Assembly: GCA_007136145.1 (NCBI GenBank)
Contig: SLHN01000013.1
Span: 1 to 16,124 of the forward strand
Direction of reading: 5' to 3'
Source of the DNA: Thioalkalivibrio sp.
GTDB taxonomy: Bacteria; Pseudomonadota; Gammaproteobacteria; Ectothiorhodospirales; Ectothiorhodospiraceae
Length of the DNA: 16,124 nucleotides
Positions 1 through 7,064 of this stretch are shown one piece after another; position 1 is the stretch's first letter; every line of letters starts with the position of its first letter. The position numbers and the translations under genes are program-made. The notes below the pieces were generated by a model. That model saw nothing but the letters and a program-made list of their open reading frames with translations, ran no database searches and was not told the origin of the DNA.

Positions 1-97
1 CGAGTTCTGTAATGCGCGTTATCGCCTGGATGTTGTCGATGCCGAGGGCTTGTTCGCCGCGCAGGTCGCGCAACCCGACGTCGGTTCGACCCGTCAC
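1..97 (-). CDS. N-terminal fragment of an unidentified protein, cut by the left edge
   Basis: Directly downstream of moeB on the same strand, an open frame begins at GTG (97-95) and runs off the window with no stop. It encodes about 32 residues, including G-L-R-D-L-R-G-E-Q-A-L-G-I-D-N-I. A strong Shine-Dalgarno-like GGGAGG lies at 121-116. It is 18 nt from the GTG, which is too far, but 6-9 nt from in-frame ATC (109-107) and ATT (106-104) codons, so the true start may be one of these rare codons. The 32-nt gap after moeB suggests one transcription unit. I do not recognise the family. Pseudomonas has murI at this place, but this N-terminus does not look like MurI. Confidence 0.5.
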   Translation of the reverse strand, partial: MTGRTDVGLRDLRGEQALGIDNIQAITRITEL

Positions 98-129
98 TGA
101 TCCAATGATGGATTTCCTCCCTGGTTTCT

Positions 130-915
130 TCAGGGCATCGATCGGGCCGTGGCACGGATTTGACGGGCACACACCGAACAATCCGGATCACGCACCAGGT
201 TCATTTCGCGAAAGTTCATGCTGAGGCCGTCGACCAGCAGCAAACGGCCATGAAGCGTGGGTAATCCGATCAGTAGTTTCAATGCTTCCGTCGCCTGCAA
301 ACTTCCGATCACGCCGGGCAAACTCGCGAGTACGCCTGATTCGCTGCAGGTTTCGCCCAATTCCTCGCCATCGCCATAAAGGCAGTGATAACAAGCGGAA
401 TCGGGTTTCCGGAAGTCGAAGGTCGTCAATTGTCCTTCGAATCGGATTACCGCACCCGATACCAACGGAACGCGGGTCTGAACCGCCGCACGGTTGATCA
501 ACGCACGGCTGGTGAAGTTGTCCGTGCCATCGAGGATCACGCTGGCCGTGGCGAACAGGTTAGACAGGGCTGCAGAGTCCAGCCTTTCAGCGACGAGTTG
601 TAACCGGCAATCCGGGTTCAACCTGTGAACGCTTTCGGCCGCCGAATCAACCTTGCTACGGCCGATGTCGCCCTGACCATGCAGTATCTGACGCTGCAGA
701 TTGCTCAGATCGACACGGTCGAAATCCACCAGCGTCAACCGACCGACTCCGGCCGCTGCCAGGTACGCGGCAATCGGAGAACCGAGGCCGCCCAGTCCCA
801 TCACGACCGCATGCGCCGCCGCAAGTCGTTCCTGTCCTTCGGCGCCGATCCCCGGAAGAAGGATCTGGCGGCTGTAACGAAGCAGAAGCTCATCGCTGCT
901 CGCTTGTCCGCTCAT
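130..915 (-). CDS. moeB: MoeB/ThiF/HesA-family adenylyltransferase (molybdopterin-synthase or sulfur-carrier adenylyltransferase)
   Basis: The enzyme activates the C-terminal Gly-Gly of a small ubiquitin-like sulfur carrier (MoaD or ThiS) by ATP-dependent adenylation in the cytoplasm, for molybdenum-cofactor or thiamine synthesis. With the start at ATG 915 it has 261 residues, close to the usual 250 or so. Visible are the N-terminal R-Y-S-R-Q element, the nucleotide loop G-L-G-G-L-G (residues 40-45), V-D-F-D (63-66), G-T-D-N-F (130-134), a conserved Cys190 in the C-S-E-S-G-V-L stretch, and two zinc-type pairs, C175/C178 and C246/C249. The frame stays open 46 codons further upstream (to 1053), but the family N-terminus fits the 915 start. 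MoeB and ThiF cannot be told apart here; the moeB name rests on synteny with the prmC-prfA-hemA cluster. Confidence 0.9.
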   Translation of the reverse strand: MSGQASSDELLLRYSRQILLPGIGAEGQERLAAAHAVVMGLGGLGSPIAAYLAAAGVGRLTLVDFDRVDLSNLQRQILHGQGDIGRSKVDSAAESVHRLNPDCRLQLVAERLDSAALSNLFATASVILDGTDNFTSRALINRAAVQTRVPLVSGAVIRFEGQLTTFDFRKPDSACYHCLYGDGEELGETCSESGVLASLPGVIGSLQATEALKLLIGLPTLHGRLLLVDGLSMNFREMNLVRDPDCSVCARQIRATARSMP

Positions 916-1007
916 GGTGATTCGGGGATCCAACGCGGACGAGCATCTGAGGAGATCTCCTTCTCTACCAGTAAGAGCGCCAGTGTGAAGGTCGCGGATC
1001 GCGGCAA
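912..1007 (-). CDS. Candidate 31-residue leader ORF upstream of moeB
   Basis: A TTG codon (1007-1005) sits 9 nt after a good AAAGGAG ribosome-binding site (1023-1017). The frame runs 31 codons and its TGA (914-912) overlaps the moeB ATG (915-913) in an ATGA arrangement typical of translational coupling. The peptide has a hydrophobic stretch (residues 8-14, T-L-A-L-L-L-V). No homologue is known to me. The ORF overlaps the end of the HMA-like gene in another frame and may be chance. It would explain why the moeB ATG has no obvious ribosome-binding site of its own. Confidence 0.2.
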   Translation of the reverse strand: MPRSATFTLALLLVEKEISSDARPRWIPESP

Positions 1008-1375
1008 CCGTGTTCACTCCTTTGGTAGTGCCGCACGAAAATGCGGCGTGCACATTGTCCGAAACAATTCGGGTTGATTTTCATGTTGGCGCGGCGGGTG
1101 TCCTCGCAATAACTGTAATAGGCCCGGCGCAAACGGGTGAATACACTGTTGTCCAGATGGAAGCCCAACTCTTCCAGTGCTGATTCGATCTCGGCGAATG
1201 TGACGTCCCGTAAGTCATAGCGGACCAGGATCCGGTTGGGGCCGGAGATCGAAACCTCGGAAACCAGTGGCGAATCGGCCAGCAACAGCGCGGCAGAGGG
1301 AGCCTGATCGGCTTCCCGATGTGGGCCTTGAAAGACCAGTTCCCGGGCGCAGACGGTCGAGTCCATAAACCACAT
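965..1375 (-). CDS. Small conserved hypothetical protein with HMA-like (heavy-metal-associated) fold
   Basis: The ORF has 136 codons and starts at ATG 1375. Residues about 35-95 resemble a small conserved proteobacterial family that looks like a ferredoxin-fold HMA domain: V-S-E-V-S-I-S-G-P-N-R-I-L-V-R-Y-D-L followed by a helix ending A-L-E-E-L-G-F-H-L-D-N and then L-R-R-A-Y-Y-S-Y-C-E-D-T-R-R-A-N. It lacks the CxxC of metal-binding HMA domains, so metal transport should not be inferred. Residues from about 100 on (a basic tail rich in C, R and H) look unlike the family, which as I recall ends near R-A-N. A one-base shift would stop the frame there at a TGA, so a frameshift or read-on tail is possible. 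It lies upstream of moeB on the same strand. Function unknown. Confidence 0.6.
   Translation of the reverse strand: MWFMDSTVCARELVFQGPHREADQAPSAALLLADSPLVSEVSISGPNRILVRYDLRDVTFAEIESALEELGFHLDNSVFTRLRRAYYSYCEDTRRANMKINPNCFGQCARRIFVRHYQRSEHGCRDPRPSHWRSYW
1030..1047. repeat. Small hairpin near the end of the HMA-like gene
   Basis: GCCGCA (1030-1035) and TGCGGC (1042-1047) form a perfect 6-bp stem with a 6-nt loop. On the minus strand it lies just before the AAAGGAG site of the candidate moeB leader ORF, so it could affect translation there. There is no T-tract, so a terminator is unlikely. Confidence 0.4.
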
Positions 1376-1922
1376 GGTAGATGCCGTCGGCCGATTTGCC
1401 TAGCCTTTATTCACCGGTCCACCCCGGCATTTCGACCGAAATATTCCGCAAGACCATTGCGCCGGCAGGCGGCTGGCGTTCAAGTTCGATCGCAATGCGG
1501 CTTTCCCGATAGGGACGGACTTCACCGCTTTGCCCGAGGCTTGGCGCGCTGAAGAGTGGCGGAACTCGGCAAGAAATGGTTCGCGAGGAAGCAGGCCCGT
1601 CGCCTCGAAAGCGTTCCGCATTCATTGACCGAACAGAAAACGGGGAGACATGCTCCCTATGGTTCGTTCACTGACTGGAAGGTATCAAGGGATCCACTTC
1701 CAAGCACGGATTGCCACCGCTCCTGCCCATCCGCGCGTGCGTTACGCAGTGACTTCGGCCGAGGAATCCGGCATCGCCGCGCGTGGCGTCCAAGGAACCG
1801 CCACCTGGTGGTGCCGAACGGCGATTCTTCTGGCCGGAAATTACTGTTTCGCGGAATGGGCTCGTTGGGGCCCAGGGATTTCGTCCGGTAAGGCGATTGC
1901 CGGAAAGCCGGATGCCGGATTG
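1376..1922. other. 547-bp gap between prmC and the HMA-like gene; no convincing gene
   Basis: Both flanking genes read on the minus strand. The frames that stay open here are short (up to about 110 codons on the plus strand, 70-90 on the minus strand), lack family motifs and lack good ribosome-binding sites. One minus frame (1625-1407) ends with a fairly protein-like stretch but matches nothing I know. The gap holds one weak terminator-like hairpin (1643-1657) and, at its prmC end, a copy of a dispersed repeat (1891-1944). It could be a decayed gene or regulatory or structured RNA sequence; nothing decides between these. Confidence 0.5.
1643..1657 (-). terminator. Weak terminator-like hairpin downstream of prmC
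   Basis: GGGAG (1643-1647), loop ACATG, CTCCC (1653-1657). Read on the minus strand the stem is followed by CGTTTTCTGTT, a short T-rich tract. The stem is only 5 bp, so termination would be weak. It would separate the hemA-prfA-prmC transcript from the HMA-like/moeB genes. Confidence 0.3.
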
Positions 1923-1944
1923 TCATTCATCTGCAAGGCGCCCT
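1891..1944 (+). repeat. Dispersed repeat, copy A (shared with the foldback after grxD)
   Basis: Three exact blocks occur in the same order here and at 12918-12982: AGGCGATTGCCGG (1891-1903), CCGGATTG (1915-1922) and GCAAGGCGCCCT (1933-1944). The spacing is 11 bp shorter here. The third block covers the last codons of prmC, and the prmC stop lies between blocks two and three. A single 13-mer match would be expected by chance in a window of this size, but three collinear blocks would not. Confidence 0.55.
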
Positions 1945-2813
1945 TCGGTAACGCGCTCGTGCCCGGCGGGATCGCGGTGGCTGGCGATCGCGACGAACGC
2001 GTGCTCTTCGAACATGCGGCGTATCAATGGTGCCTGGGTATGGCCATGTTCCAGCAATAGCCAACCGCCTGGACGCAGGCAACGGCCCGCCTGCCGCACG
2101 ATCGTTGCCAGATCCGAGAGCCCGCTGCCAGCGGCGACCAGCGCGCTACGAGGTTCGAATCGGAGGTCGCCCTGTTCCAGATGCGGGTCCGAAGCGCCGA
2201 TATATGGCGGGTTGCTGACGATCATATCGAACCATGGTCGGGGTGACACGGCGTCGAGCCAATGACCCCGGAACCAGTGGACGTCGAGGCGAAGGTCCCT
2301 GGCGTTGGCGGCGGCAATGGCCAGAGCGCCGGAGCTGGTATCGCTTGCCCAGGCCTCGATACGCGGCCGTTCGCTCTTCAGTGCGAGGATGATCGCGCCC
2401 GATCCTGTGCCGAGATCGATTACCCGAGCAGGGCCGTCGGGCAGCCGACCCAGGGCGCGTTCGACCAGCAATTCGGTATCGGGGCGCGGGATCAGGCAGT
2501 ACTCGTCGACCCGCAGCGGCAGCGACCAGAATTCCCGCTGACCAAGAAGGTAGGCGACGGGTACGCCGTCCACGCGTTGGTTGATCAGGGCTCGCACAGC
2601 CCCGATCTGATCATCGGAAAGGGCTTGCTCGCCATGAGCGATCAAACGGGTGGCGTCCATGTTCAACTGGTACCCGACCAGCAGTCGCGCCTCGAGCCCG
2701 GCCGATTCGATTCCGGCTGCCAGCAACCGGCGACGTGCTTCGGCAAGCAGGTTTGCGATACTCGTGGGTTCAGTCGGCGGCGAGTGCTGCGAGTTGTTCG
2801 GCTTGGTGTTCAT
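1923..2813 (-). CDS. prmC: Release-factor glutamine methyltransferase PrmC (HemK)
   Basis: PrmC transfers a methyl group from S-adenosylmethionine to the glutamine of the GGQ motif of RF1 and RF2, which speeds peptide release. The 296-residue protein has the expected parts: an N-terminal helical domain (about 15-85), G-Q-R-E-F-W (91-96), the I-P-R-P-D-T-E-L-L-V element (108-117), the SAM-binding loop D-L-G-T-G-S-G (133-139) and the substrate-glutamine motif N-P-P-Y (201-204). The C-terminus ends E-R-V-T-E-G-R, as in the family. The start at ATG 2813 lies inside the end of prfA (44-nt overlap), and no later start is apparent. Coupling to prfA, the gene of its substrate, is the usual arrangement. 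The last codons coincide with a dispersed repeat. Confidence 0.96.
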   Translation of the reverse strand: MNTKPNNSQHSPPTEPTSIANLLAEARRRLLAAGIESAGLEARLLVGYQLNMDATRLIAHGEQALSDDQIGAVRALINQRVDGVPVAYLLGQREFWSLPLRVDEYCLIPRPDTELLVERALGRLPDGPARVIDLGTGSGAIILALKSERPRIEAWASDTSSGALAIAAANARDLRLDVHWFRGHWLDAVSPRPWFDMIVSNPPYIGASDPHLEQGDLRFEPRSALVAAGSGLSDLATIVRQAGRCLRPGGWLLLEHGHTQAPLIRRMFEEHAFVAIASHRDPAGHERVTEGRLADE

Positions 2814-3855
2814 GAGTCAGGGGGTCGATCAGTGGATCAAGGTTCCCAGCCATCACATCATCGAGTTTGTATAGTGTCAGGTTGATCCGGTGATCGGTCA
2901 CTCGCCCCTGGGGGAAATTATAGGTCCGGATGCGCTCCGAGCGGTCGCCGCTTCCGACCAGATTCTTGCGCGCCGCGCTCTGCTCGGCGGCTTGTCGGCT
3001 GCGTTCGGCCTCGTATATGCGTGCTGCCAGCAGGCCCATTGCTCGAGCCTTGTTCTTGTGCTGGGAACGCTCATCCTGGCATTCCACTACCATGCCTGTG
3101 GGGAGATGGGTCAGGCGTACCGCGGAGTCGGTGCGGTTGACGTGCTGGCCACCGGCACCGCTGGCCCTGTAGGTGTCGATACGCAGGTCGGCCGGGTTGA
3201 TTTCCGGCATTTCCACTGCATCAAGTTCGGGGAGGATTGCAACCGTCGCTGCCGAGGTGTGGATGCGACCCTGCGCCTCGGTTTCCGGCACACGCTGCAC
3301 GCGGTGTGCGCCGGATTCAAACTTCAGACGTGAAAATACGGCGTTGCCGATGACCCGGACGATTACCTCCCGGTAGCCGCCGTGTTCACCCTCGGTGGCG
3401 CTGAGAACCTCCATTGTCCAGTTGCGTTGCTCCGCATAGCGGGTGTACATGCGTAGCAAGTCTCCGGCGAATATCGCGGCCTCATCGCCACCGGTTCCGG
3501 CGCGGATCTCGAGAAAAGTGTTGGATGCATCATGCGGGTCCTGTGGCACCAGATGCGTCTGCAGGGAGTGCTCCAGCCGCTCGCTGTCCTTCTGCAGCCG
3601 CTCGACTTCGTCTTCCGCCATCGCGCGCACTTCCGGCTCGGGATCGGACAGCATGGCGCGCGCTTCTTCGAGCGCCTGCTGATTGTCAACCCAGGATTTC
3701 CAGGCGGCAGCCACGGGTTCGAGCTGGCTGTATTCGACGGATAGTCGCCGAAAGCGATCCGGGTCCGCGGCGATCTCCGGTGCTGCGAGGAGGCCGGCGA
3801 TCTCGGTGTGGCGTTCGGAAAGCCCCTCCAGTTTCCGCCGGAACGACTCTTTCAC
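2770..3855 (-). CDS. prfA: Peptide chain release factor 1
   Basis: RF1 reads UAA and UAG stop codons in the ribosomal A site and triggers hydrolysis of peptidyl-tRNA. The 361-residue length is standard. Key motifs are the stop-codon recognition tripeptide P190-E191-T192 (PxT class; E. coli has P-A-T) and the catalytic G235-G236-Q237 within S-G-A-G-G-Q-H-V-N, whose Gln is the PrmC target. P-x-T rather than S-P-F identifies RF1, not RF2. The start codon is GTG (3855-3853) and overlaps the hemA TGA as GTGA, so translation is probably coupled to hemA. The 3' end overlaps prmC by 44 nt. Confidence 0.97.
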   Translation of the reverse strand: MKESFRRKLEGLSERHTEIAGLLAAPEIAADPDRFRRLSVEYSQLEPVAAAWKSWVDNQQALEEARAMLSDPEPEVRAMAEDEVERLQKDSERLEHSLQTHLVPQDPHDASNTFLEIRAGTGGDEAAIFAGDLLRMYTRYAEQRNWTMEVLSATEGEHGGYREVIVRVIGNAVFSRLKFESGAHRVQRVPETEAQGRIHTSAATVAILPELDAVEMPEINPADLRIDTYRASGAGGQHVNRTDSAVRLTHLPTGMVVECQDERSQHKNKARAMGLLAARIYEAERSRQAAEQSAARKNLVGSGDRSERIRTYNFPQGRVTDHRINLTLYKLDDVMAGNLDPLIDPLTHEHQAEQLAALAAD

Positions 3856-5135
3856 GAATCGTCCCGGGAGTCCCCGTCCTGGTCATCGGGCAAAAGGAAC
3901 AGGCGGTGCGCGGCCCGGAACAGTTGGGCATCACCGTCATGCGCGGCGGCATTCAGTGTCTTGCATGGTGCATGCATGAGCTTGTTGGTAAGAATGTGTG
4001 CAAGTTGATGCAGGACTTCCTCCGGTGTTCGTCCAGCGCGTAATTGCGCTTCGGCGCGCGCCAGAGCCTCTTGCTGAATATTCGTCGCCTGCTCTCGCAA
4101 CTGGCGGATGCTTTCGACGGAGTCACGGGCGCGCAGCCAACGCATGAACTCGTCGGCACGCGCGGCGATGATCTGTTCGGCCTGTTCCGCCGCGGCCTGG
4201 CGGGATGCCATGTTCTCGTTGATGACCTCGTGCAGGTCATCAACCGTGTAAAGGTAGATGTCCTCGAGGTCTCCGGCCTCGGGTTCTATATCCCGTGGTA
4301 CCGCGATGTCGACCATGAACATGGGTCGATGCCGTCGCTTGCGGATGGCTCGTTCCACTGCGCCCTTGCCCAGAATCGGCAGCGGTGCCGCGGTGGAACT
4401 TATCACGATGTCTGCACGGTGCAGATAATCGGGCAGGGTGCTGAGAGCGATCGGTTCCGCCCGGAAACGATCGCCGAGGGTATGCGCTCGCTCCACGGTA
4501 CGATTGGCCACGATTACGTGGCCAATCCCATGGCCGACGAGGTGGCGCAGAGCCAGCTCGATGGTTTCGCCCGCGCCAATCACCAACGCGGTCAGGGGCT
4601 TCAGGTCGCCGAAAATCTGTCGTGCCAGCGATACCGCGGCGAAGGCCACCGACACGGCACTGGCCCCGATCGCAGTTGATGTGCGCACATCCTTGGCTGT
4701 TGCGAAGGCATGCTGAAACAGGCGTTCCAGCGATAACCCGAGAGTGCCTGCCGCATGGGCGTGTTGATAGGCGCTTTTCATCTGCCCGAGGATCTGCGGT
4801 TCTCCCAGCACCATCGAGTCGAGTCCGCAGGCGACCCGCAGGGTGTGCAGCACCGCCTCGTTGTCGTGATGCCGGTACAGGTAAGACTCGAGTTCGCTGC
4901 GACGGATCCCGTGAAATCCGCCCAACCAATCGAGCACCCGGTCTTCCCCGGCACGGTCCTGTTCGCGGAAGTAGATCTCGGTTCGATTGCAGGTGGATAG
5001 GATCGCGGCTTCGGGAAGCTTCACGCCGCTGTGCAGCGAGTCCAGTGCATCTCCCAGTTGCACATCGTTGACGGCCAACCGTTCCCGTACCTGGACCGGC
5101 GCCGTTTTGTGATTGATTCCCAGAGCGAACAGCAT
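3852..5135 (-). CDS. hemA: Glutamyl-tRNA reductase
   Basis: HemA reduces glutamyl-tRNA(Glu) to glutamate-1-semialdehyde with NADPH, the first committed step of C5-pathway tetrapyrrole synthesis. The protein has 427 residues. It shows the N-terminal G-I-N-H-K-T-A-P (6-13), the catalytic Cys49 in S-T-C-N-R-T-E (47-53), the signature G-E-P-Q-I-L-G-Q (111-118), the nucleotide-binding V-I-G-A-G-E (185-190), and a C-terminal dimerisation helix region (about 310-400) rich in E, A, Q and R. The ATG at 5135-5133 has no clear Shine-Dalgarno sequence. hemA leads the hemA-prfA-prmC unit and is divergent from the TPR lipoprotein gene, with a 3-residue-scale overlap into prfA (GTGA). Confidence 0.97.
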   Translation of the reverse strand: MLFALGINHKTAPVQVRERLAVNDVQLGDALDSLHSGVKLPEAAILSTCNRTEIYFREQDRAGEDRVLDWLGGFHGIRRSELESYLYRHHDNEAVLHTLRVACGLDSMVLGEPQILGQMKSAYQHAHAAGTLGLSLERLFQHAFATAKDVRTSTAIGASAVSVAFAAVSLARQIFGDLKPLTALVIGAGETIELALRHLVGHGIGHVIVANRTVERAHTLGDRFRAEPIALSTLPDYLHRADIVISSTAAPLPILGKGAVERAIRKRRHRPMFMVDIAVPRDIEPEAGDLEDIYLYTVDDLHEVINENMASRQAAAEQAEQIIAARADEFMRWLRARDSVESIRQLREQATNIQQEALARAEAQLRAGRTPEEVLHQLAHILTNKLMHAPCKTLNAAAHDGDAQLFRAAHRLFLLPDDQDGDSRDDS

Positions 5136-5301
5136 CGTTTGCGGTCTTTTTGTCTTAACCTGAGGTCACTGTCAGGGTAGTGTACTGCTTGGAGCTATTC
5201 GATACAGTGGGGGCCGGATGGTTATAGCAGGAAAATCCTGTTGGAACCCGCTGCGGTCATCATCCGTCCAATCCAGCGATATCATGTGGAAGCCATCAAT
5301 C
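5136..5301. promoter_or_regulatory. Divergent promoter region between hemA and the TPR lipoprotein gene
   Basis: Both genes read outward from this interval, so it must hold at least two promoters. No hexamer pair matches sigma70 well. The best -10-like sequences are TACACT on the minus strand (about 5183-5178) and GATACA on the plus strand (about 5200-5205). GGGGG at about 5208-5212 precedes an in-frame ATG at 5218, an alternative start for the plus-strand gene. Confidence 0.45.
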
Positions 5302-7017
5302 ATGCCGCGAATACTCGCCGCTGCGCTGCCCGCAGTCTTCCTGCTCGGCTGCGCACAAAGCCACCTGAATGCTTCGGGGGCGGAGTATATCGATGTTCCG
5401 CCAATACTTTCGATACCGGACACTGGTGCTGTCCATGATCCCGAGGCTGAGCTTCTGTTCAGTCTGCTGGCTGGAGAGCTCGCGGCCCAGGCCGGCGACT
5501 ATGACCAGGCGAGCAGATACTACCTGGAGGCCGCGCGACGGAGTGCGGACGCGCAGGTTGCCGAGAGAGCGACTCGCCTCGCCCTCTTTGCACGCGATCA
5601 TTCGCGGGCGCTGCGGGCCGCCGAACGTTGGCTCTTGCTGTCTCCTGGCAGCATGGAGGCGGTGCAGATCGCGGCCGTTCTGAGGGTCAACGAAGGGGAG
5701 GCCCGGGAGTCCCTGGAATTGCTGCAACGCATCGTCGACCAGCTCGGCAATGAGGAAGGCTTTCGGGTCGCCGCTTCGCTGCTGGTCCAGGCCGAAAACC
5801 GAAATGCAGCGCTGCTGGCAAAGGAACAGCTGGTCACTGCCAATGTGGAACAACCAGCGGCCTGGCAGGCCAACGCCGAACTCGCTCTGCGTTTCGAGGA
5901 ATTCCAGCGAGCGCGCGATGTCGCTCAATCAGGGGTCGAGCGGTTTCCGGACGCGGTGCAGTTGCGCATGATTCTGGCGCGTGCACTTACCGAACTCGAC
6001 GATCCCACGGCCGCTATCATGGCGCTTTCGGCTGCGGTGGATGCGCATCCGGATCGCCGCGATGTCCGCCTTGCCTATGCGCGCGCCCTTGTCGATGCGA
6101 GGGATTTCGATCGTGTGCGCCCGGAATTCGAACGCTTGATCGTACTCGCGCCGAATGATGGGGATCTTCTGCTCACGATGGCGTTGCTCAGTCTCGAGGC
6201 AGGTCGTTTCGACCTCGCGGAGGATTATCTGCAACGGCTGCTTGCTGCTGGCCTGCGCGTCCATGATGCCAACTACTACCTCGGTCGACTGCATGAGCAG
6301 GCTGGTGATTTCGACGCTGCGCGACGCTCGTACCGTGCCGTGGAGACCGGCGAGCATTCCGATGACGCGAAGTTGCGCCTGGCGCGTCTGACGGCGGAAC
6401 TCGATGGGCTGTCAGCGGGGCGGGAACTGTATCGTCGGCTGCAGGAAGACCAGGACGAGGCAGTGGTCCTGCGCGCATATCTTGGCGAAGCCAATCTGTT
6501 GCGGGAGCACAAACAGCTGGATCAGGCCTTGCAGCGATTGGCCGAGGGATTGATACAGTTCCCTCGTTCCGAGCAGTTGCTTTACTTGCGCGGCCTAGTG
6601 CATGAGCGCGCCGGTGATATTGCCGCCGCGGAAGCCGATTTCCGGGCCATCCTGGAAATGGACCCGGATAATGTTTCTGCTCTGAACGCTCTGGGTTACA
6701 CACTGGCTGACCGAACCGATCGTTACGAGGAGGCATACGACCTCATTACGCGGGCCTATGAGCAGAATCCTGACGATGCGGCGATCGTCGACAGTTATGG
6801 CTGGGTGTTGTATCGGCTCGGGCGTCTCGAAGAGGCGGTCGTCCAGTTGGAAAGGGCTCATTCGCTGATGCAGGACGGTGAGATCGCCAGCAATCTCGCC
6901 GTGGTTCTGTGGGAACTGGGCCGTGAGGACGAGTCGCGAACGGTCATCCAGGAGGCGTTGCGGCAGGATCCCGAACACGAGCGGCTGCTTCGCGTGAAGC
7001 GCGAGCTCGGATTTTGA
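5302..7017 (+). CDS. lbcA: TPR outer-membrane lipoprotein, LbcA-like
   Basis: This is a 571-residue protein made almost entirely of tetratricopeptide-like helix pairs after a lipoprotein signal. The chosen ATG 5302 has GGAAG 9 nt upstream and gives a compact signal peptide (residues 1-16) with lipobox L14-L15-G16-C17; Ala at +2 favours the outer membrane. ATGs at 5284 and 5218 are in frame and possible. Recognisable TPRs start at A-G-D-Y-D-Q-A and include A-G-R-F-D-L-A, A-G-D-F-D-A-A, A-G-D-I-A-A-A and L-G-R-L-E-E-A, with the well-conserved stretch A-L-N-A-L-G-Y-T-L-A-D near the C-terminus. The gene between hemA and lolB in P. aeruginosa (PA4667) encodes LbcA, the lipoprotein partner of the periplasmic protease CtpA; the same role here is inferred from synteny and architecture. 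Confidence 0.85.
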   Translation: MPRILAAALPAVFLLGCAQSHLNASGAEYIDVPPILSIPDTGAVHDPEAELLFSLLAGELAAQAGDYDQASRYYLEAARRSADAQVAERATRLALFARDHSRALRAAERWLLLSPGSMEAVQIAAVLRVNEGEARESLELLQRIVDQLGNEEGFRVAASLLVQAENRNAALLAKEQLVTANVEQPAAWQANAELALRFEEFQRARDVAQSGVERFPDAVQLRMILARALTELDDPTAAIMALSAAVDAHPDRRDVRLAYARALVDARDFDRVRPEFERLIVLAPNDGDLLLTMALLSLEAGRFDLAEDYLQRLLAAGLRVHDANYYLGRLHEQAGDFDAARRSYRAVETGEHSDDAKLRLARLTAELDGLSAGRELYRRLQEDQDEAVVLRAYLGEANLLREHKQLDQALQRLAEGLIQFPRSEQLLYLRGLVHERAGDIAAAEADFRAILEMDPDNVSALNALGYTLADRTDRYEEAYDLITRAYEQNPDDAAIVDSYGWVLYRLGRLEEAVVQLERAHSLMQDGEIASNLAVVLWELGREDESRTVIQEALRQDPEHERLLRVKRELGF

Positions 7018-7064
7018 ATGTGGCAGGCTGGTTCCGCGGTCGGATACTCCGTGCGGTGACGCGG

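Noticed and set aside
1391..1403. Terminal inverted repeat pairing with 1889-1903 to bound a mobile element
   Set aside because: TTTGCCTAGCC resembles the inverse of the repeat end, but the match is short and gapped, and the repeat's interior faces prmC, not this side.
1407..1625. 72-codon minus-strand frame in the prmC/HMA-like gap
   Set aside because: Its end looks somewhat protein-like, but it has no domain, no ribosome-binding site and no known relative; not enough to call a gene or pseudogene.
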